64,000 bases of DNA from Xestospongia muta. Taxonomy: Eukaryota; Porifera; Demospongiae; Haplosclerida; Petrosiidae. Numbering within the stretch: the first letter of the stretch is position 1; the number at the start of each line of letters is the position of its first letter. Location of the stretch: NCBI GenBank assembly GCA_963693285.1, contig OY848921.1:5079497-5143496 (forward strand), read 5' to 3'. The position numbers and the translations under genes were made by a program. The notes beneath the pieces are model-generated. The model had not been told where the DNA came from, made no database searches, and worked only from the letters and a program-made list of their open reading frames with translations. Below, piece after piece: positions 52,031-62,812 of the stretch.

Positions 52031-52103
52031 ACACTCCTCTACGTTTGGACAGTGGTGCAGAGTTCAAGATGAAGTGGAGCTATTAGAACAACAACACCAG
52101 TGA
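52031..52103 (+). other. Possible terminal exon of an unknown plus-strand gene
   Basis: A pyrimidine tract and TATAG acceptor at 52018-52030 precede an open segment HSSTFGQWCRVQDEVELLEQ ending QHQ and a stop at 52101-52103. It looks exon-like, but no upstream exon was found and no family is recognised; it may be a duplicated orphan exon. Confidence 0.3.
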
Positions 52104-52334
52104 TACATTTTAAAAACCTATGTTTGAGCTCTTTGTTCATAAAAGACAGACTTCCATACAGAACAAAACAAACACATGAATATATATAAGAGATTTGAAG
52201 TAAATCTCATGGTTAGTTCGACATATTTTTGCTTTCATACAGAAAGCATGTGAACATAAACTGTTATAGATTTAGCTGCCTTAAAAATTTCACTTGAAAT
52301 AATTGTAAAATTGACTTACATTCGCTTGACATAT

Positions 52335-52865
52335 TTACAGCTGCTCACATTTGAAGAGAAGATCCTTGACTGCCTGAAATGATAATTTCAATTAAAAGTG
52401 ATATAATAATGGTAATAAACAGCTTATTAAAAGATAAAAACAACATTTAATGTTGCTTTAACTTTGTTGATAGCATTGCCACTATCCACATTAAGTTTGA
52501 TAACACTTTGATCATCTATTACATTAACAAAGACAACAATATACTTCACATATAATGTACAAATAAAGCAATATAATGTAGAATATTTTATAATGAACGA
52601 TTATCAGACTTAATAATAATTATCTCTTACCAACAATTGTCTCATTGCCATCAGACTTGTTATCATTACCAGTTGACTTTCCTTCTATGAATTTGAGGAA
52701 AGGGAATCAAATATCCCAAAAAGAATTAGAGCACCAATATTGTTAGTTTTGGTATCTTCAACTATCATTTTAAAATCTTTTTTCATTTCAATAGCAACAT
52801 CCTTTTCTCCACAATTTTCAATTGCTGACCAGATTGACATGCTATCCAACAACCTAAGGTTTCTT
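52335..52865 (-). CDS. Four exon-like segments of an unknown minus-strand gene (possibly its 3' end)
   Basis: Segments with consistent phase and splice-like borders: 52735-52865 (RNLRLLDSMSIWSAIENCGE and KDVAIEMKKDFKMIVEDTKT), 52631-52684 (GKSTGNDNKSDGNETIVG, donor GTAAGA), 52445-52515 (DDQSVIKLNVDSGNAINKVK) and 52335-52373 (AVKDLLFKCEQL, stop). The third donor is weak (GTTGTT). Hydrophilic, no family recognised. It could be the cytoplasmic tail of the membrane-protein fragments found at 53815-54590 on the same strand, separated by the Tc1-type element at 53141. A start codon was not found; it may be decayed. Confidence 0.35.
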
Positions 52866-53140
52866 CTAAGACCAAGTGTCATGAGCAACATTGGGTGGGC
52901 GGGAAAATATCATGAACACATGTACACACCTAGCAAGGAAATGCGTGACCATCATTATGGCAAGAAAATATCAATCATTAGCACATAATTAATGAGGCAA
53001 AAATTTGAAGTACTTTTTGGTAAAAATGATTGGTACTGCATTTTGTAAATCAGTTGTCTTAGTCACAGTTTGTCAGCATTGTTTGTGTGGCTTCATGGTT
53101 AACACCCATTGACTGTTGCCATAGTAACATTGAAGTCAAA

Positions 53141-53686
53141 ATGCCTAAAGCTTTTTCCAGTGATATACATTGGAGGGTAGTGTGGCTACATGTCTTTCTA
53201 AAATTGAGCAGTGCTGAGGTACCTGACTTTCTTTTCATAAGCAAGAAGAGTGTAGAAAGATACTCGAATAAGTTTATAACCACAGGTGATGTTGAACCAA
53301 AAACTCATAAATGTGGTCCATACAAGAAATTAAGTGAAGAAGTGATATTAATAGACTTAGTTCTCAATAATCCTGGTATATTTCTTCATGAGCTAAAATA
53401 TGATCTGACTCTACTGACTGGTACTTCAGTCCACTCTTCAACTATTTTCTGTACTCTTAAGAGATTAGGGTTTTCTTGTCATAAAATCAAACATATAGCT
53501 CTCCAGAGAAGTGAAGAAAAACGAGGAGAGTTTGCTGCTGAAATGGTGACATATGCTCCATCAATGTTTTTACGTGTTGATGAGACAGGATGTGATAGAA
53601 TTAGAAGGAGGCTGATGAGAAATTATGGTTATGTCATCAGAGGTATACCACCTAGAAACTACAGTGGAAGAAGTATTTTTACCTAA
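53141..53686 (+). pseudogene. Tc1/IS630-superfamily transposase, truncated after the first catalytic Asp
   Basis: ORF from ATG 53141 (MPKAFSSDIHWRVVWLH) to a stop at 53684. N-terminal helix-turn-helix region (about residues 1-55, FISKKSVERYSNKF), second HTH-like region with HSSTIFCTLKRLGFSCHKIK (about 115-134), then FLRVDETGCDR, where the Asp is the first catalytic residue of the DDE core. The rest of the core (second Asp and final Glu/Asp) is missing: after GRSIFT the frame stops and downstream sequence is unrelated. Family members are about 330-350 residues, so about half remains. An upstream in-frame Met at 53087 is less likely as the start. Non-functional, non-autonomous remnant. Confidence 0.8.
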
Positions 53687-53814
53687 AGGAAAAAATGTAT
53701 GTACAAAGAATTGAATTTAGTAATTTGATGAACGACATTAAATACAGCAGATAGACTGATAAATTTGATAAATATATATATGATCAAATGTACATATATA
53801 TACTTTTGTGTAGA

Positions 53815-54015
53815 CTTTGCTATTCTCGTAATTATTGTTATAGCCATTGTGAAAATTAAACTCAATACAAACAGCACAATCAGTGGAGCAATAATCCCCA
53901 ATACTGTAGCTATTAGATATGTACTAGTATGGTTTATAGGGTCAGTAGACTGGTTGGAAACACATGAAGTAACTGATCCTAAACTTCCAAGAGTAATTTT
54001 ACAAGAGCTATTGAT
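53815..54015 (-). CDS. Transmembrane exon of an unknown membrane protein (fragment)
   Basis: Minus strand after a TAG acceptor near 54013: SCKITLGSLGSVTSCVSNQS, then a short Thr/Asn-rich stretch with possible N-glycosylation sites, a ~25-residue hydrophobic span (LIATVLGIIAPLIVLFVLSL, IFTMAITII) and basic residues TRIAK. Layout resembles the juxtamembrane/TM exon of the FN3 receptor at 56818-61240, but without sequence identity that I can call. The plus-strand frame overlapping this segment is a shadow. Confidence 0.4.
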
Positions 54016-54434
54016 GAAATATTGTGTTTGCTCAATAACTAAAACAGACTTAGTTTAACCCACTCTTGAATAAAATCAACAAGTTCCAATAATTATATAT
54101 TTCTTGGAAAAGAGCTCACTTTGTCTCTATTATCACATTTGTATCATGTGAAATAAAAAAGGAGGGCTACAAGTACAGAAGTGATTCACTATCACAGCTA
54201 ATTCATGAGCAAGTACAAGTACATTATCTTCAACTTTTATATTCTAGAAAGAATAAAACTGTAATCAATAATATTATAACTGTCACCTACTTACTAGCCA
54301 CTATCTACAGTAATTTATGTTAGTGAAGTATAAGTCAAAAGGACTAATCTCGTAAACTAGTAAGAATGAATGTAAGCTATACTACTGTGATTATCTTACT
54401 TGATACATATTATGGCAATAAATATTTTCCAATT

Positions 54435-54590
54435 CCTTTTGATGTAACAGCACCAAAAGAAACACAACAGTCTTGATCTACATTTGAACCCTTTAGATTA
54501 ACCCTGGAGTCACTTGTATCAACCACAGAGTTATTGACAGTGCCAGTACACTTGTAGATAGGTTTGCCAAATAAAATTCTGTGTGTTGTA
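54435..54590 (-). CDS. Extracellular exon-like fragment, unknown receptor
   Basis: Minus strand frame ILFGKPIYKCTGTVNNSVVD followed by TSDSRVNLKGSNVDQDCCVS and FGAVTSKGIGKYLLP. Cys- and Asn-rich, of the kind seen in secreted or surface domains. It lies upstream (minus sense) of the TM exon at 53815-54015 and may belong to the same gene. No start codon, borders unclear. Confidence 0.3.
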
Positions 54591-54904
54591 AAAATCCTTT
54601 AGCTTGCTCAATTATCAGAGGTTGTACACATAGGTGATAACTCCTGGCGGTATATGAGTTGTCTTTTTTAGAGTTTAGGAAGTACTTGGTGCTACTGATA
54701 AGTTTGAAAAAAGCTTTTAATATTTCTTACAATTTCTTCTGTGAAGATTACAACTAGTGAGATTTTACCTTGACCAATAATAATTTCTACATAAGGAACA
54801 AAAGGATCTATAGAAAGAAAAGTCTAAGTACATAGCATAAATATGTATGATAGGACTAATGTACTTACATAAATCATGTAGAGAAATAAAGTTGGCTGTT
54901 GCAC

Positions 54905-55135
54905 AACATCTGCAATACCTAAGGGGGTCCTTGGTGGCACAAAATCCTAAAATCCAAGGGGAGGCCTTTGGTGGCACAAAATCAGCAACACCCAAGGGGG
55001 GACCCATTGTGGCATAAAATACACAACACCCAAGAGGGGACCATTGGTGGCATAAAATCTACAGCACCCAAGTGGAGGGGGACCTTGGTGGTGTAAAATC
55101 CGCAATACCCAAGGTGTCTTTGTAAATTTAACTTT
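54905..55135. repeat. Second short minisatellite related to the 45.5-49.8 kb array
   Basis: About six units of 36-40 bp with core CACCCAAGGGGGGACCCATT or CCCAAGAGGGGACCATTGG followed by TGGCATAAAATC. Same core, spacing and orientation as the large array, but with TGGCA(T/C)AAAATC instead of TGACAAAAATC, so a separate sub-family. Confidence 0.85.
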
Positions 55136-55164
55136 CCCAGTTATTCAGTATCCATTAAACTACA

Positions 55165-55900
55165 TCATATGTTACACTAGTAGTATAGTTACATGTTCTC
55201 AATGTAGATATTACTGCTTATTTGTCTACAATAGCTTGAAAGAAATACATGAGACTAGTGGATGAGCCTTTTGAATCTGTAAAGCAAATGAACACTGTTA
55301 TAAAACATCTATGATAATGTGTCAAATTCTTATATTAATGTGTGTACATGTACTTAGAGAATAGTCAGAATTAACTCCAACGACTTGATCAGAGTCTCTA
55401 ATTATAACTCATCTTTGGCTTACTTTCAAAATGGTTTTTGAACTCTTGAGGAAGTACTAATGGTAGGAAAACAGGACGTAGAAATGGATGAGGTGCGTCT
55501 GTACTAGTATCTACTAATCTTAATGTACCCAATGAATGGACAGGTACTAAATTAAAGCCACACATTGCTGCTTTGTGAGCCCAGTTTTGAATCTAGACAG
55601 AGTATATCAGAGAATGATGAGGAATTTGTTATATTTTAAGTGATATATGGACAACGTAGGTCATATCTTTCTTAACTAGATTTTAATGTATCAACTTATA
55701 TTCTAGTAATTGATAATACTAGAAATATTATGTTCTGCTGTACTAAGTACTCACTGATTTATGTAATAAAGAGATGGTACATGGCATCCATTGAAACTCC
55801 TGTTTATAGCCTTGTGTTGGATTATAAGTATGATAATATTGAATATAACACCATTCAAGACGATCAGAGAGACCATGAACACCTGGATTGCTTTTTTACA
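55165..55900 (-). pseudogene. Inverted partial copy of the DEPDC5 3' region, introns included
   Basis: The reverse complement matches about 44200-44935 of DEPDC5: exon with [20 protein letters not shown] (55745-55890), intron, exon with [20 protein letters not shown] and [18 protein letters not shown] (55430-55600), intron, and the short exon SSTSLMYFFQAIVDK (about 55230-55290). Introns are also conserved, so it is a DNA-level duplication, not a retrocopy. The donor after VDK has changed from GTGAGC to ATAAGC and the final coding exon is absent. Non-functional. Confidence 0.9.
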
Positions 55901-56434
55901 TAAGAGAAGAACAACAACTGGATTAGTAAAAAAATGGATGATAAGTGGATGGATAGAAGGAGAGATAGCTCACCTTTTTACCAGTCCTGCTCCTGCAGGG
56001 AAAGAAAGAGAGTAGTTATGAAATGATGGTGACAATAAATGGATAGAGTGAAGACAGACAGAGAAAATAAAAGGGATCAACCAACCCACACACACCCTAG
56101 AAGATCAGAGTTTCCCCCTATCACACCCAGAGGACAATCAAATACCAGTGAACTGAGAAAAATCAATCCATCAGAGAACTGAGAACAATCAACGAGGAGT
56201 CGTAGGGACGAAGACCCATGGAGGTTTGTGCACTAATATAACCCTGCAACATGGAATCCTTTTGTATTTTCAAGACATCCCTGTCATACTTCATTTTGAC
56301 AAACACAAGGCACAAACTGGTGACAATTTGGTGGGAAATGCCATCACACTACCACCACGTGCTACCGCGTTTTACAAATCGGTTGTCTTAGTCAAGCCTC
56401 AAGACTAGTCGTATGGCTTCTTAATAATATACTA
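55901..56434. other. Spacer with a minor open frame
   Basis: Contains a 60-codon frame at 56226-56408 (VILHFDKHKAQTGDN) with no recognised family. A stretch near 56367 (AAATCGGTTGTCTTAGTCA) is nearly identical to AAATCAGTTGTCTTAGTCA near 53047 upstream of the Tc1 remnant, so part of this spacer may be transposon-derived. Confidence 0.35.
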
Positions 56435-56635
56435 ATGACCTGCTCAAGAAATGAGAAAATGAATGAGCAAGGTGATAGTGGCAACAATCTGCTTTCTTTA
56501 AACGTCCCAGGCATTTATTACGTTGTGAATTTAAGTCAGAACTTTTCTCGTCATTATAGCACTCATTTGGTGTCTAATAGTTATCATCAATTAAGGGATT
56601 ATGAAGAGGAGTTGTTAGAAAAGTATAACGATTAA
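56435..56635 (+). CDS. Small unknown ORF with polyadenylation signal
   Basis: 66 codons from ATG 56435 (MTCSRNEKMNEQGD) to a stop at 56633, including NLLSLNVPGIYYVVNLSQNF and a charged end HQLRDYEEELLEKYND. AATAAA follows at 56670-56675. Not recognised. Could be the last exon of a longer gene, a relic of a mobile element or chance. Confidence 0.3.
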   Translation: MTCSRNEKMNEQGDSGNNLLSLNVPGIYYVVNLSQNFSRHYSTHLVSNSYHQLRDYEEELLEKYND

Positions 56636-56817
56636 TAACAAAGTTGTGTACAACAGTTTGAAATTATTAAATAAAAATAATTTAATTATATTCATTACTG
56701 ACTTTCATCATCCTGTGTGCAGGGAACTGGGCGGACTATGAATCATATTAAAAGTTAGGGCGTATACAATAGTCTGCTGCAGTTTGCAAGAAAGCTAAAT
56801 CATTTCCCCCAGCTAGT

Positions 56818-59800
56818 ATGGCAATAGTTAGTCTTGTTGCATTTGTTGTTTGGTGTTTCATATTTGCCACGAATGTGTCATCAAGCAGGTATGTCTTACA
56901 ATAATTGTCTTTGACCTGACAGCTTTGTTAACCATTGTTCCTTATGTAATCTATCATGCTAACGATTTTTTCTCCATACAGTCATATCCAGTCTTGTAAT
57001 ACAACAGTTGCAAAGTCGAAAATTATGTATTTTACCGTTTATAATCAAAATTCGAAATGCTGTGATCAATGGTGTACTAGTACATGCTATTTGTAAGTTC
57101 AGCTTGGCATGATCATGAATAGAGACTTTTATTATAGCACTGATAATGATTTACTCATGCAAACATTAATGGATAAATTTGTCTCTTATTTCAACTATGT
57201 AGCATGGCATCTGAAACTTTGAACCAAACTGTCTATTTTCTTGATACAGTCTGTTGTTCAGGTTATGATGGTGACTTGTGTTTACGTAAGGTTTCCGCAT
57301 ATCAATTTATATCATAGTATATATGACATTTGAATGAAATATTAAATTTCAGCTATGTTACTTTACCACATTTGTCAAAATGTAGACTGTATTATTCATT
57401 CCCATCATGCATATGTAATTTGAGTATGTAGTATTTGGCCACATCAAAGTTATTATTAAAGTATAGCTGTATGATAAATGTATTCACTGATGTAGTTGAT
57501 ATGTCTCAACTTGTTTTTCTATTGAATTATGTATAGCTGTTTGCTCAGAAGGATGTGGACCGAACAAAGAATGCTCCATGCCAGATCAGTGTACTTGTAT
57601 TGTTGGATGGATGGGAAATGATTGTCAACAAGGTAACTTTAAAATTTGTAAATCATTCATAATTAAATACAGGATAAGTATTGAGGTGACAAGTACAGAT
57701 ATTGAATTTTTAAATATACGTTAGACAATGGGCTGGTGCTTTCCACCTGAAATAGAGCAGAAGGACAAAGCTCAATCATAAGCTTGTTTAATTATTGTTA
57801 TTTATATGATAATATTTATCACTCAAACCAAAATGTGTATTCTTTCACTTTTGTGTCATATAAACATAATGTGTAGAATTCATTAGATAAACAAAACTGT
57901 TTTGAAAAGTAACATCTGGATGGTATTGGTTTACTAAAGTTAGTCATGCAACAACAACAGTGTTGTCATTTTTAGATTTTTAGTGCTTACTATGAATATT
58001 TGGGGGAATAATAAACCCTGTCAATGCATTTAAAGCCAATACCTTGTTTGTATGAGGATAAGCTGTTTGATTACTTGCTGATGCATGCAATATACAAATG
58101 ACCTAGTGTCTGGCAGCACACTATAGTATACTCTACACAGTTGATTCAGTCTTACCATAATTTATTTAACTCTCAAATGTTAGCATACCTGTAGACATTG
58201 TTACATAAAGTTGTATAGTAATAATGAGGCTTATCTAATTGTCCATGAGTGTCCAAAATGCCAATGTATATCATTTTAGTGTTCTTGTTTTTGGGAAAAG
58301 AGCAATATATTTGCCTGTCTTTCATAGTAAACATATTGGTAACTATATTATTACTGTTAGCATGTTAGCACACTATACGTCTTAATAACATTGTTTTAAT
58401 ACTTTCTTTCCAGTGGATGGGTTGACATACTCTAATGTAACATCAAATTCATGTCAACTCTCATGGCTCTCACCTGGCAATGACAATGTTATTGGCTATA
58501 TTATATTATGGACTACTGAGTCTCAGACTATGAATATGTCTATCAGCAGTGGACTAAACATTACAACTATAACTGGTTTGCAACCTTTCACAAAGTATTG
58601 CGCTTGTATTGTGCCATTGTTAATATCTGGTAATGGTACGGCATCCTGTGTGGATTTTAGAACAGCAGAATCAGGTAAGTCCAGAAGGCGACCCACACAT
58701 TCTACTACTGTAAATGGATGTTCATTAATGTCATGAATATTGTTAAACCATAATAAATATTTGTTTATTCTCATGTTCTTAAACATCTGGTTACATATAT
58801 GATATGTGATTAAATAATACTAAAGAATTTGAACTCCACTACCTGTAATTAGTATTGTTGTGTTGGAATGACTTGTTAAGGATACTTGATGATAAATTAT
58901 ATTTAATAGTACACTATATCACTTAAGAAAATCTACTACATGTTTTTATAATGTACATGTATCATACATCATTGACATTAGTATGGAATGACAGTATTTT
59001 TTTACTCATAGCTCCAGACACTCCCCTCAATGTCTATGTCATGATAGTTGGTGAATCATCTCTTCTAATTCAATGGGAGCCTCCTTTGATACCTAATGGA
59101 ATCATTACTCACTATACCCTCTACGTCAATTATACTAATGGTAGTGAGATATCTACTGGAACTGTAGATGGTCAGTTCACACTATATCTCCTGGAGGGAC
59201 TGACACTCTATCAACAAGTAGGAGTAAGTGTCTCAGCTACAACTGGTGGAGGAGAAGGACCTCAGTCATGCTACATATACAATACAACTGAACAGACAGG
59301 TTAGAGTGTATTGTATGACAAAATTCATTACTTGTTTATTATTTATCCCAACAGATATGCCAACATTCACTCCTCCACTAGGTATGAAGTGACAGTTTAA
59401 AGTACTTCACAATGTTATTACGTATAAAACTGTAAAAATGTTCTTTTAGTATGTATGTATTATTTAGTTTTCTGTAACTATAATACATTACATTATATAT
59501 TGTCATATGTATACTCTCTTTTAGGTGACAATTTAACAGTAGTAAGAGCTACTCCCTTGTCACTTCTAATATGGCAACCTCCAACTAATGTTGGTGTATC
59601 TATTAGTTACTATCTCATTCAGTTATATGATAAGGCTGTAAAGAAACAGCAATGGACACTACACACAATGCAAATTCTTAATGTGACAGTAGAGTTAGGT
59701 AAACAGATATCATAATTTTGTATGACATAATTAATTGGTTTTGATAGAGTCTTATATACCATATCAAGTGACTGCATTTGCTGTTAGTAGTACTGGAGCT

Positions 59801-61240
59801 GCTGGACTTGTGTCTAATAATACATTCTTCTTGAAAGAAGGAGGTTAGAGAATACTATATAAAAGTTGAAAAAGAATATTATGTTTTCACAACTAACTAT
59901 TGGAATTTATCAATTTTCTAAGATAGTTTGTTTTGTAGAAAAGACATGCATTGCCAAGATTTAAAATATTTAGTGTGACTTTGAACTAGAGGATGCCTTT
60001 TAATCACATTTAAATGCTTAATAATTCCAAATTAAATTGATTAATAACTTATCCTGTCAATTTCTATTATGTTCTTTACAGTGCCATTAGTGTCACCTGA
60101 TATTGAACAAGCAACTCGTCAAACACCCTCAATTGGTTTAGTTAACTGGACAACTCTCACACTGTCAGAGAGCAGAGGATTTATTACAAATTACACTGTC
60201 ACTTACTCAGAATCGACCTCGTCTTTATCATGTTATGATACAATAAATGCACATACAATAATAGTAACTGATACGTGGGTGCAACTGACTGAGTTAGATA
60301 TTCAGAAACCATATTATGTGTCAGTATCAGCATTGACAGTGGCTGGCCAAGGACCACAGTCAATAAAAGAGCTAATTCCAAGTAAGGAAAGATATGATAT
60401 AACCATACCAATGTTACCTATTCCGTCATTATTTATGTAGTATATGAGAATACCTGGTTTTGCATTCAACTCAAAGATGTCTACAATTGTAGCTTGTGGA
60501 AGGTAGGCCATTGTTTGACTTAATCAACTCTATTAACATTTATCTATATAGCTCACTGGCTTGCAATTTAAACTGAATGACATATCACAGATTTTAGTAG
60601 AGGTTTTTAATGTAAATTGTACTTGTCAACTCACAAGTAACCATATTAGTAAGAGACAATTATCTTGTCTTTCATCACAACCAGACAGAGGTGTATTTAA
60701 TGCACAATTAATTGGAATAGAAACATTTGGAACTAATCAACTTCTAACTATCTTAGAAAAATGGAGTAATAAAAATCAAGTTATTAATGTAGATGGACTG
60801 AGGTTACAAGTTGTTACTAACTGCAATATTGCTTCAAGAAATGACTGTTCTTGCTCTGCACCACCAACTATGAGCACTGATACAGATCCCAATATTAAGG
60901 TTGATTCGGTTTTTTATCATGCAACTTTAGTATTGGGAATAATGCTAGCAGTAATTACAGCATTTCTAGTCTTCACATGTTTACTACTCATCCACTATTG
61001 TTACAGATATTACAATAAATCTAAAAGGTAATAATTAACTATACTTAACACAATTTCCCTGCATAATTGTGATAAGTTTTCTTCTTTTTAATTTTCAGAT
61101 GTACACATTATCCAATGTTGTGTGTATACCAAAACTCAATTGATAATTCAAAAATGAGTGTAGACTCAAGTGAGATAGTCACAGATAGCAGATATTCTCC
61201 TGATAAAAATGAACAACCACAAAGCAAAACTGAACATTAA
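56818..61240 (+). CDS. Single-pass membrane protein with EMI-like, EGF and fibronectin III modules
   Basis: Span includes introns. Start 56818: MAIVSLVAFVVWCFIFATNV is a signal peptide (exon 56818-56888). Exons at about 56982-57090 and 57202-57291 form a Cys-rich module (CCDQWC, VCCSGYDGDLCL) that resembles an EMI domain, followed by an EGF-like exon at 57538-57631 (CSEGCGPNKECSMPDQCTC, GWMGNDC). FN3-type exons: 58413-58673 (SCQLSWLSPGNDNVIGYIIL), 59011-59300 (LLIQWEPPLIPNGIITHYTL), 59525-59698 plus 59747-59842, and 60082-60381 (PYYVSVSALTVAGQGPQSI). A juxtamembrane region with several Cys spans 60440-60880, then a TM segment at about 60925-61010 (LVLGIMLAVITAFLVFTCLL) and a tail of roughly 60 residues with tyrosines but no kinase; stop at 61238-61240. 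Reads as an adhesion or receptor protein; the layout recalls extracellular parts of receptor tyrosine kinases. Ligand unknown. Confidence 0.75.
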
Positions 61241-62670
61241 AACAATACTACTGTTATTGAATGAGCATATCTCATTTACATCAAGACATAATATTATATT
61301 CCATCATATGTATTATATTTAGCTGAATCCTAATACTTATATGTTTTTTTAAGCAACCATAATAATTATTTTACATCTTTGCGTTATTAATTATAATATC
61401 ATTTTGCACTATTATTATTTGTTTTATTGTACCTTTAGAGAGCTGTTATTGATATATGTAAAGCAAAATATTTTTGATGTCCTTTCTTATTTAACTTTTT
61501 ATGTAAGTAGTAATTGTGGCAAGTACAACAATTCTTATAATTTCCCAGCTTTTGCAATTCATATAATATTAAAAGAATTATTAATACTGACAACTCTAAT
61601 GAATACAATTTTTAGCAGCTTTAAAAAAACTCTTGTCTAAATCTCAAAGATAATTCTACATGTGATTGGAATGACAAGCTAAAGGATCAATGGGACACTC
61701 CCTTTTGTCCTTTTTGATCAAGGTTTCACAGTATGAGAACACTATAATCTTGACATCAGAGTTGTGTAGTTGCAACACTTAGTATGGTCACAATAACAGT
61801 TGTAATTTCTGTTTTCATGGAGGGGAGGGGGAGGTGTATTTAGTTTTTGTGATTCTGAGATTCAGTAAGCATAAGCCTACTTAAAGAAGACTAGTAGATA
61901 TAGTGAAAGAAGCTATTGGGAAGAATTCACATGTAAATTGTCAAGACCAAGCTTCAATAAGTTACACTTTATCATAATAAGTATAGCAATTATGAATTTT
62001 TTTTGGATTGATAACAAATGTGAACACCACAACATGTACAAAGAGCCTGGGAGGATTAGTACTGTACTCCAGCAAAACTAACTTGTTATTGAATTAATTT
62101 AGTGAATGGGTATCTTTGGTCTAGCTCTAAATATTCCTAGGAGTGCATAGTGACAAGAAGGGTCTTTTCTCATTATGTGCTCATATTACTACATAATGCA
62201 TGCCTATTAAGTCAGTGACAATTGTGTGCTCATTCACACTATGAATGTTACCACCAATGTAAGAAAGTATGGTGCTCCTTTTTTGGTGTATTCATTGATG
62301 TCTTTTGTACTCTCAGATCTAGTGATATACGTGAATTTTTCACATACTTGAATATTTTCTGGAGCTATAAACATTAATGGGGAAACTAACTTTGTTTGTC
62401 CTTTGCATTATCATTTCTGTAGTCTTGATCAATATGTCATAGTATAAGATCGTATTGATGTCTCTAGAGTATGGTGTTGTGTCAATAGAATTCTACTATC
62501 ATGTATAGAATGACAGTTTTCTTAATAAAAAAACAATAATCATGAACCAATTATTGCACTTAGATTGTACAATAAATATCTATAAACAAGAACAATAAGG
62601 ATTTAAAACAGTTACCAGTACAATTGCTATAATTCTCTTGCAAATGTACTGGATTACATATGACAGAAGA
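61241..62670. other. Intergenic, AT-rich, no gene recognised
   Basis: Should include 3' ends of the FN3 gene and, on the minus strand, of the aminotransferase. The 78-codon frame at 61404-61640 is low-complexity, unlike known proteins. Confidence 0.4.
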
Positions 62671-62812
62671 CTACATTGTACTTAGTATGGCATCTAAACT
62701 GCAGACAAAATAATCCATGTTCTCAACAGTGACACATGCTGGTGGTTTGATTTTTAAGACATTGCCATCAACACCATCATAAAGGCCAAGTATCTGGTAC
62801 TCCTTTGTAAGC
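62671..62812 (-). CDS. Terminal exon of a class III aminotransferase (ETNPPL/PHYKPL type)
   Basis: Minus strand, starting after a TTTTGTAG acceptor (phase 1) and ending at a TAG at 62671-62673. It encodes LTKEYQILGLYDGVDGNVLK and IKPPACVTVENMDYFVCSLD, then AILSTM. NVLKIKPP is the C-terminal signature of the animal ethanolamine-phosphate phospho-lyase / 5-phosphohydroxylysine phospho-lyase branch of PLP-dependent class III aminotransferases; human ETNPPL has NVLKIKPPMCFT. The PLP-binding lysine lies in upstream exons, which I did not find in the remaining ~1.2 kb, so they are probably beyond the window. The human proteins continue further; this one stops just after the LDAIL helix. Confidence 0.75.

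Noticed and set aside
53765..54058. 97-codon plus-strand ORF with a hydrophobic segment
   Set aside because: The minus strand of the same stretch reads as a Cys-containing ectodomain plus TM segment with a splice acceptor, which is a better explanation; the plus frame is a shadow of it.
55791..56015. 74-codon plus-strand ORF with a hydrophobic start
   Set aside because: It runs antisense over the inverted DEPDC5 copy and then into simple sequence; no independent support.
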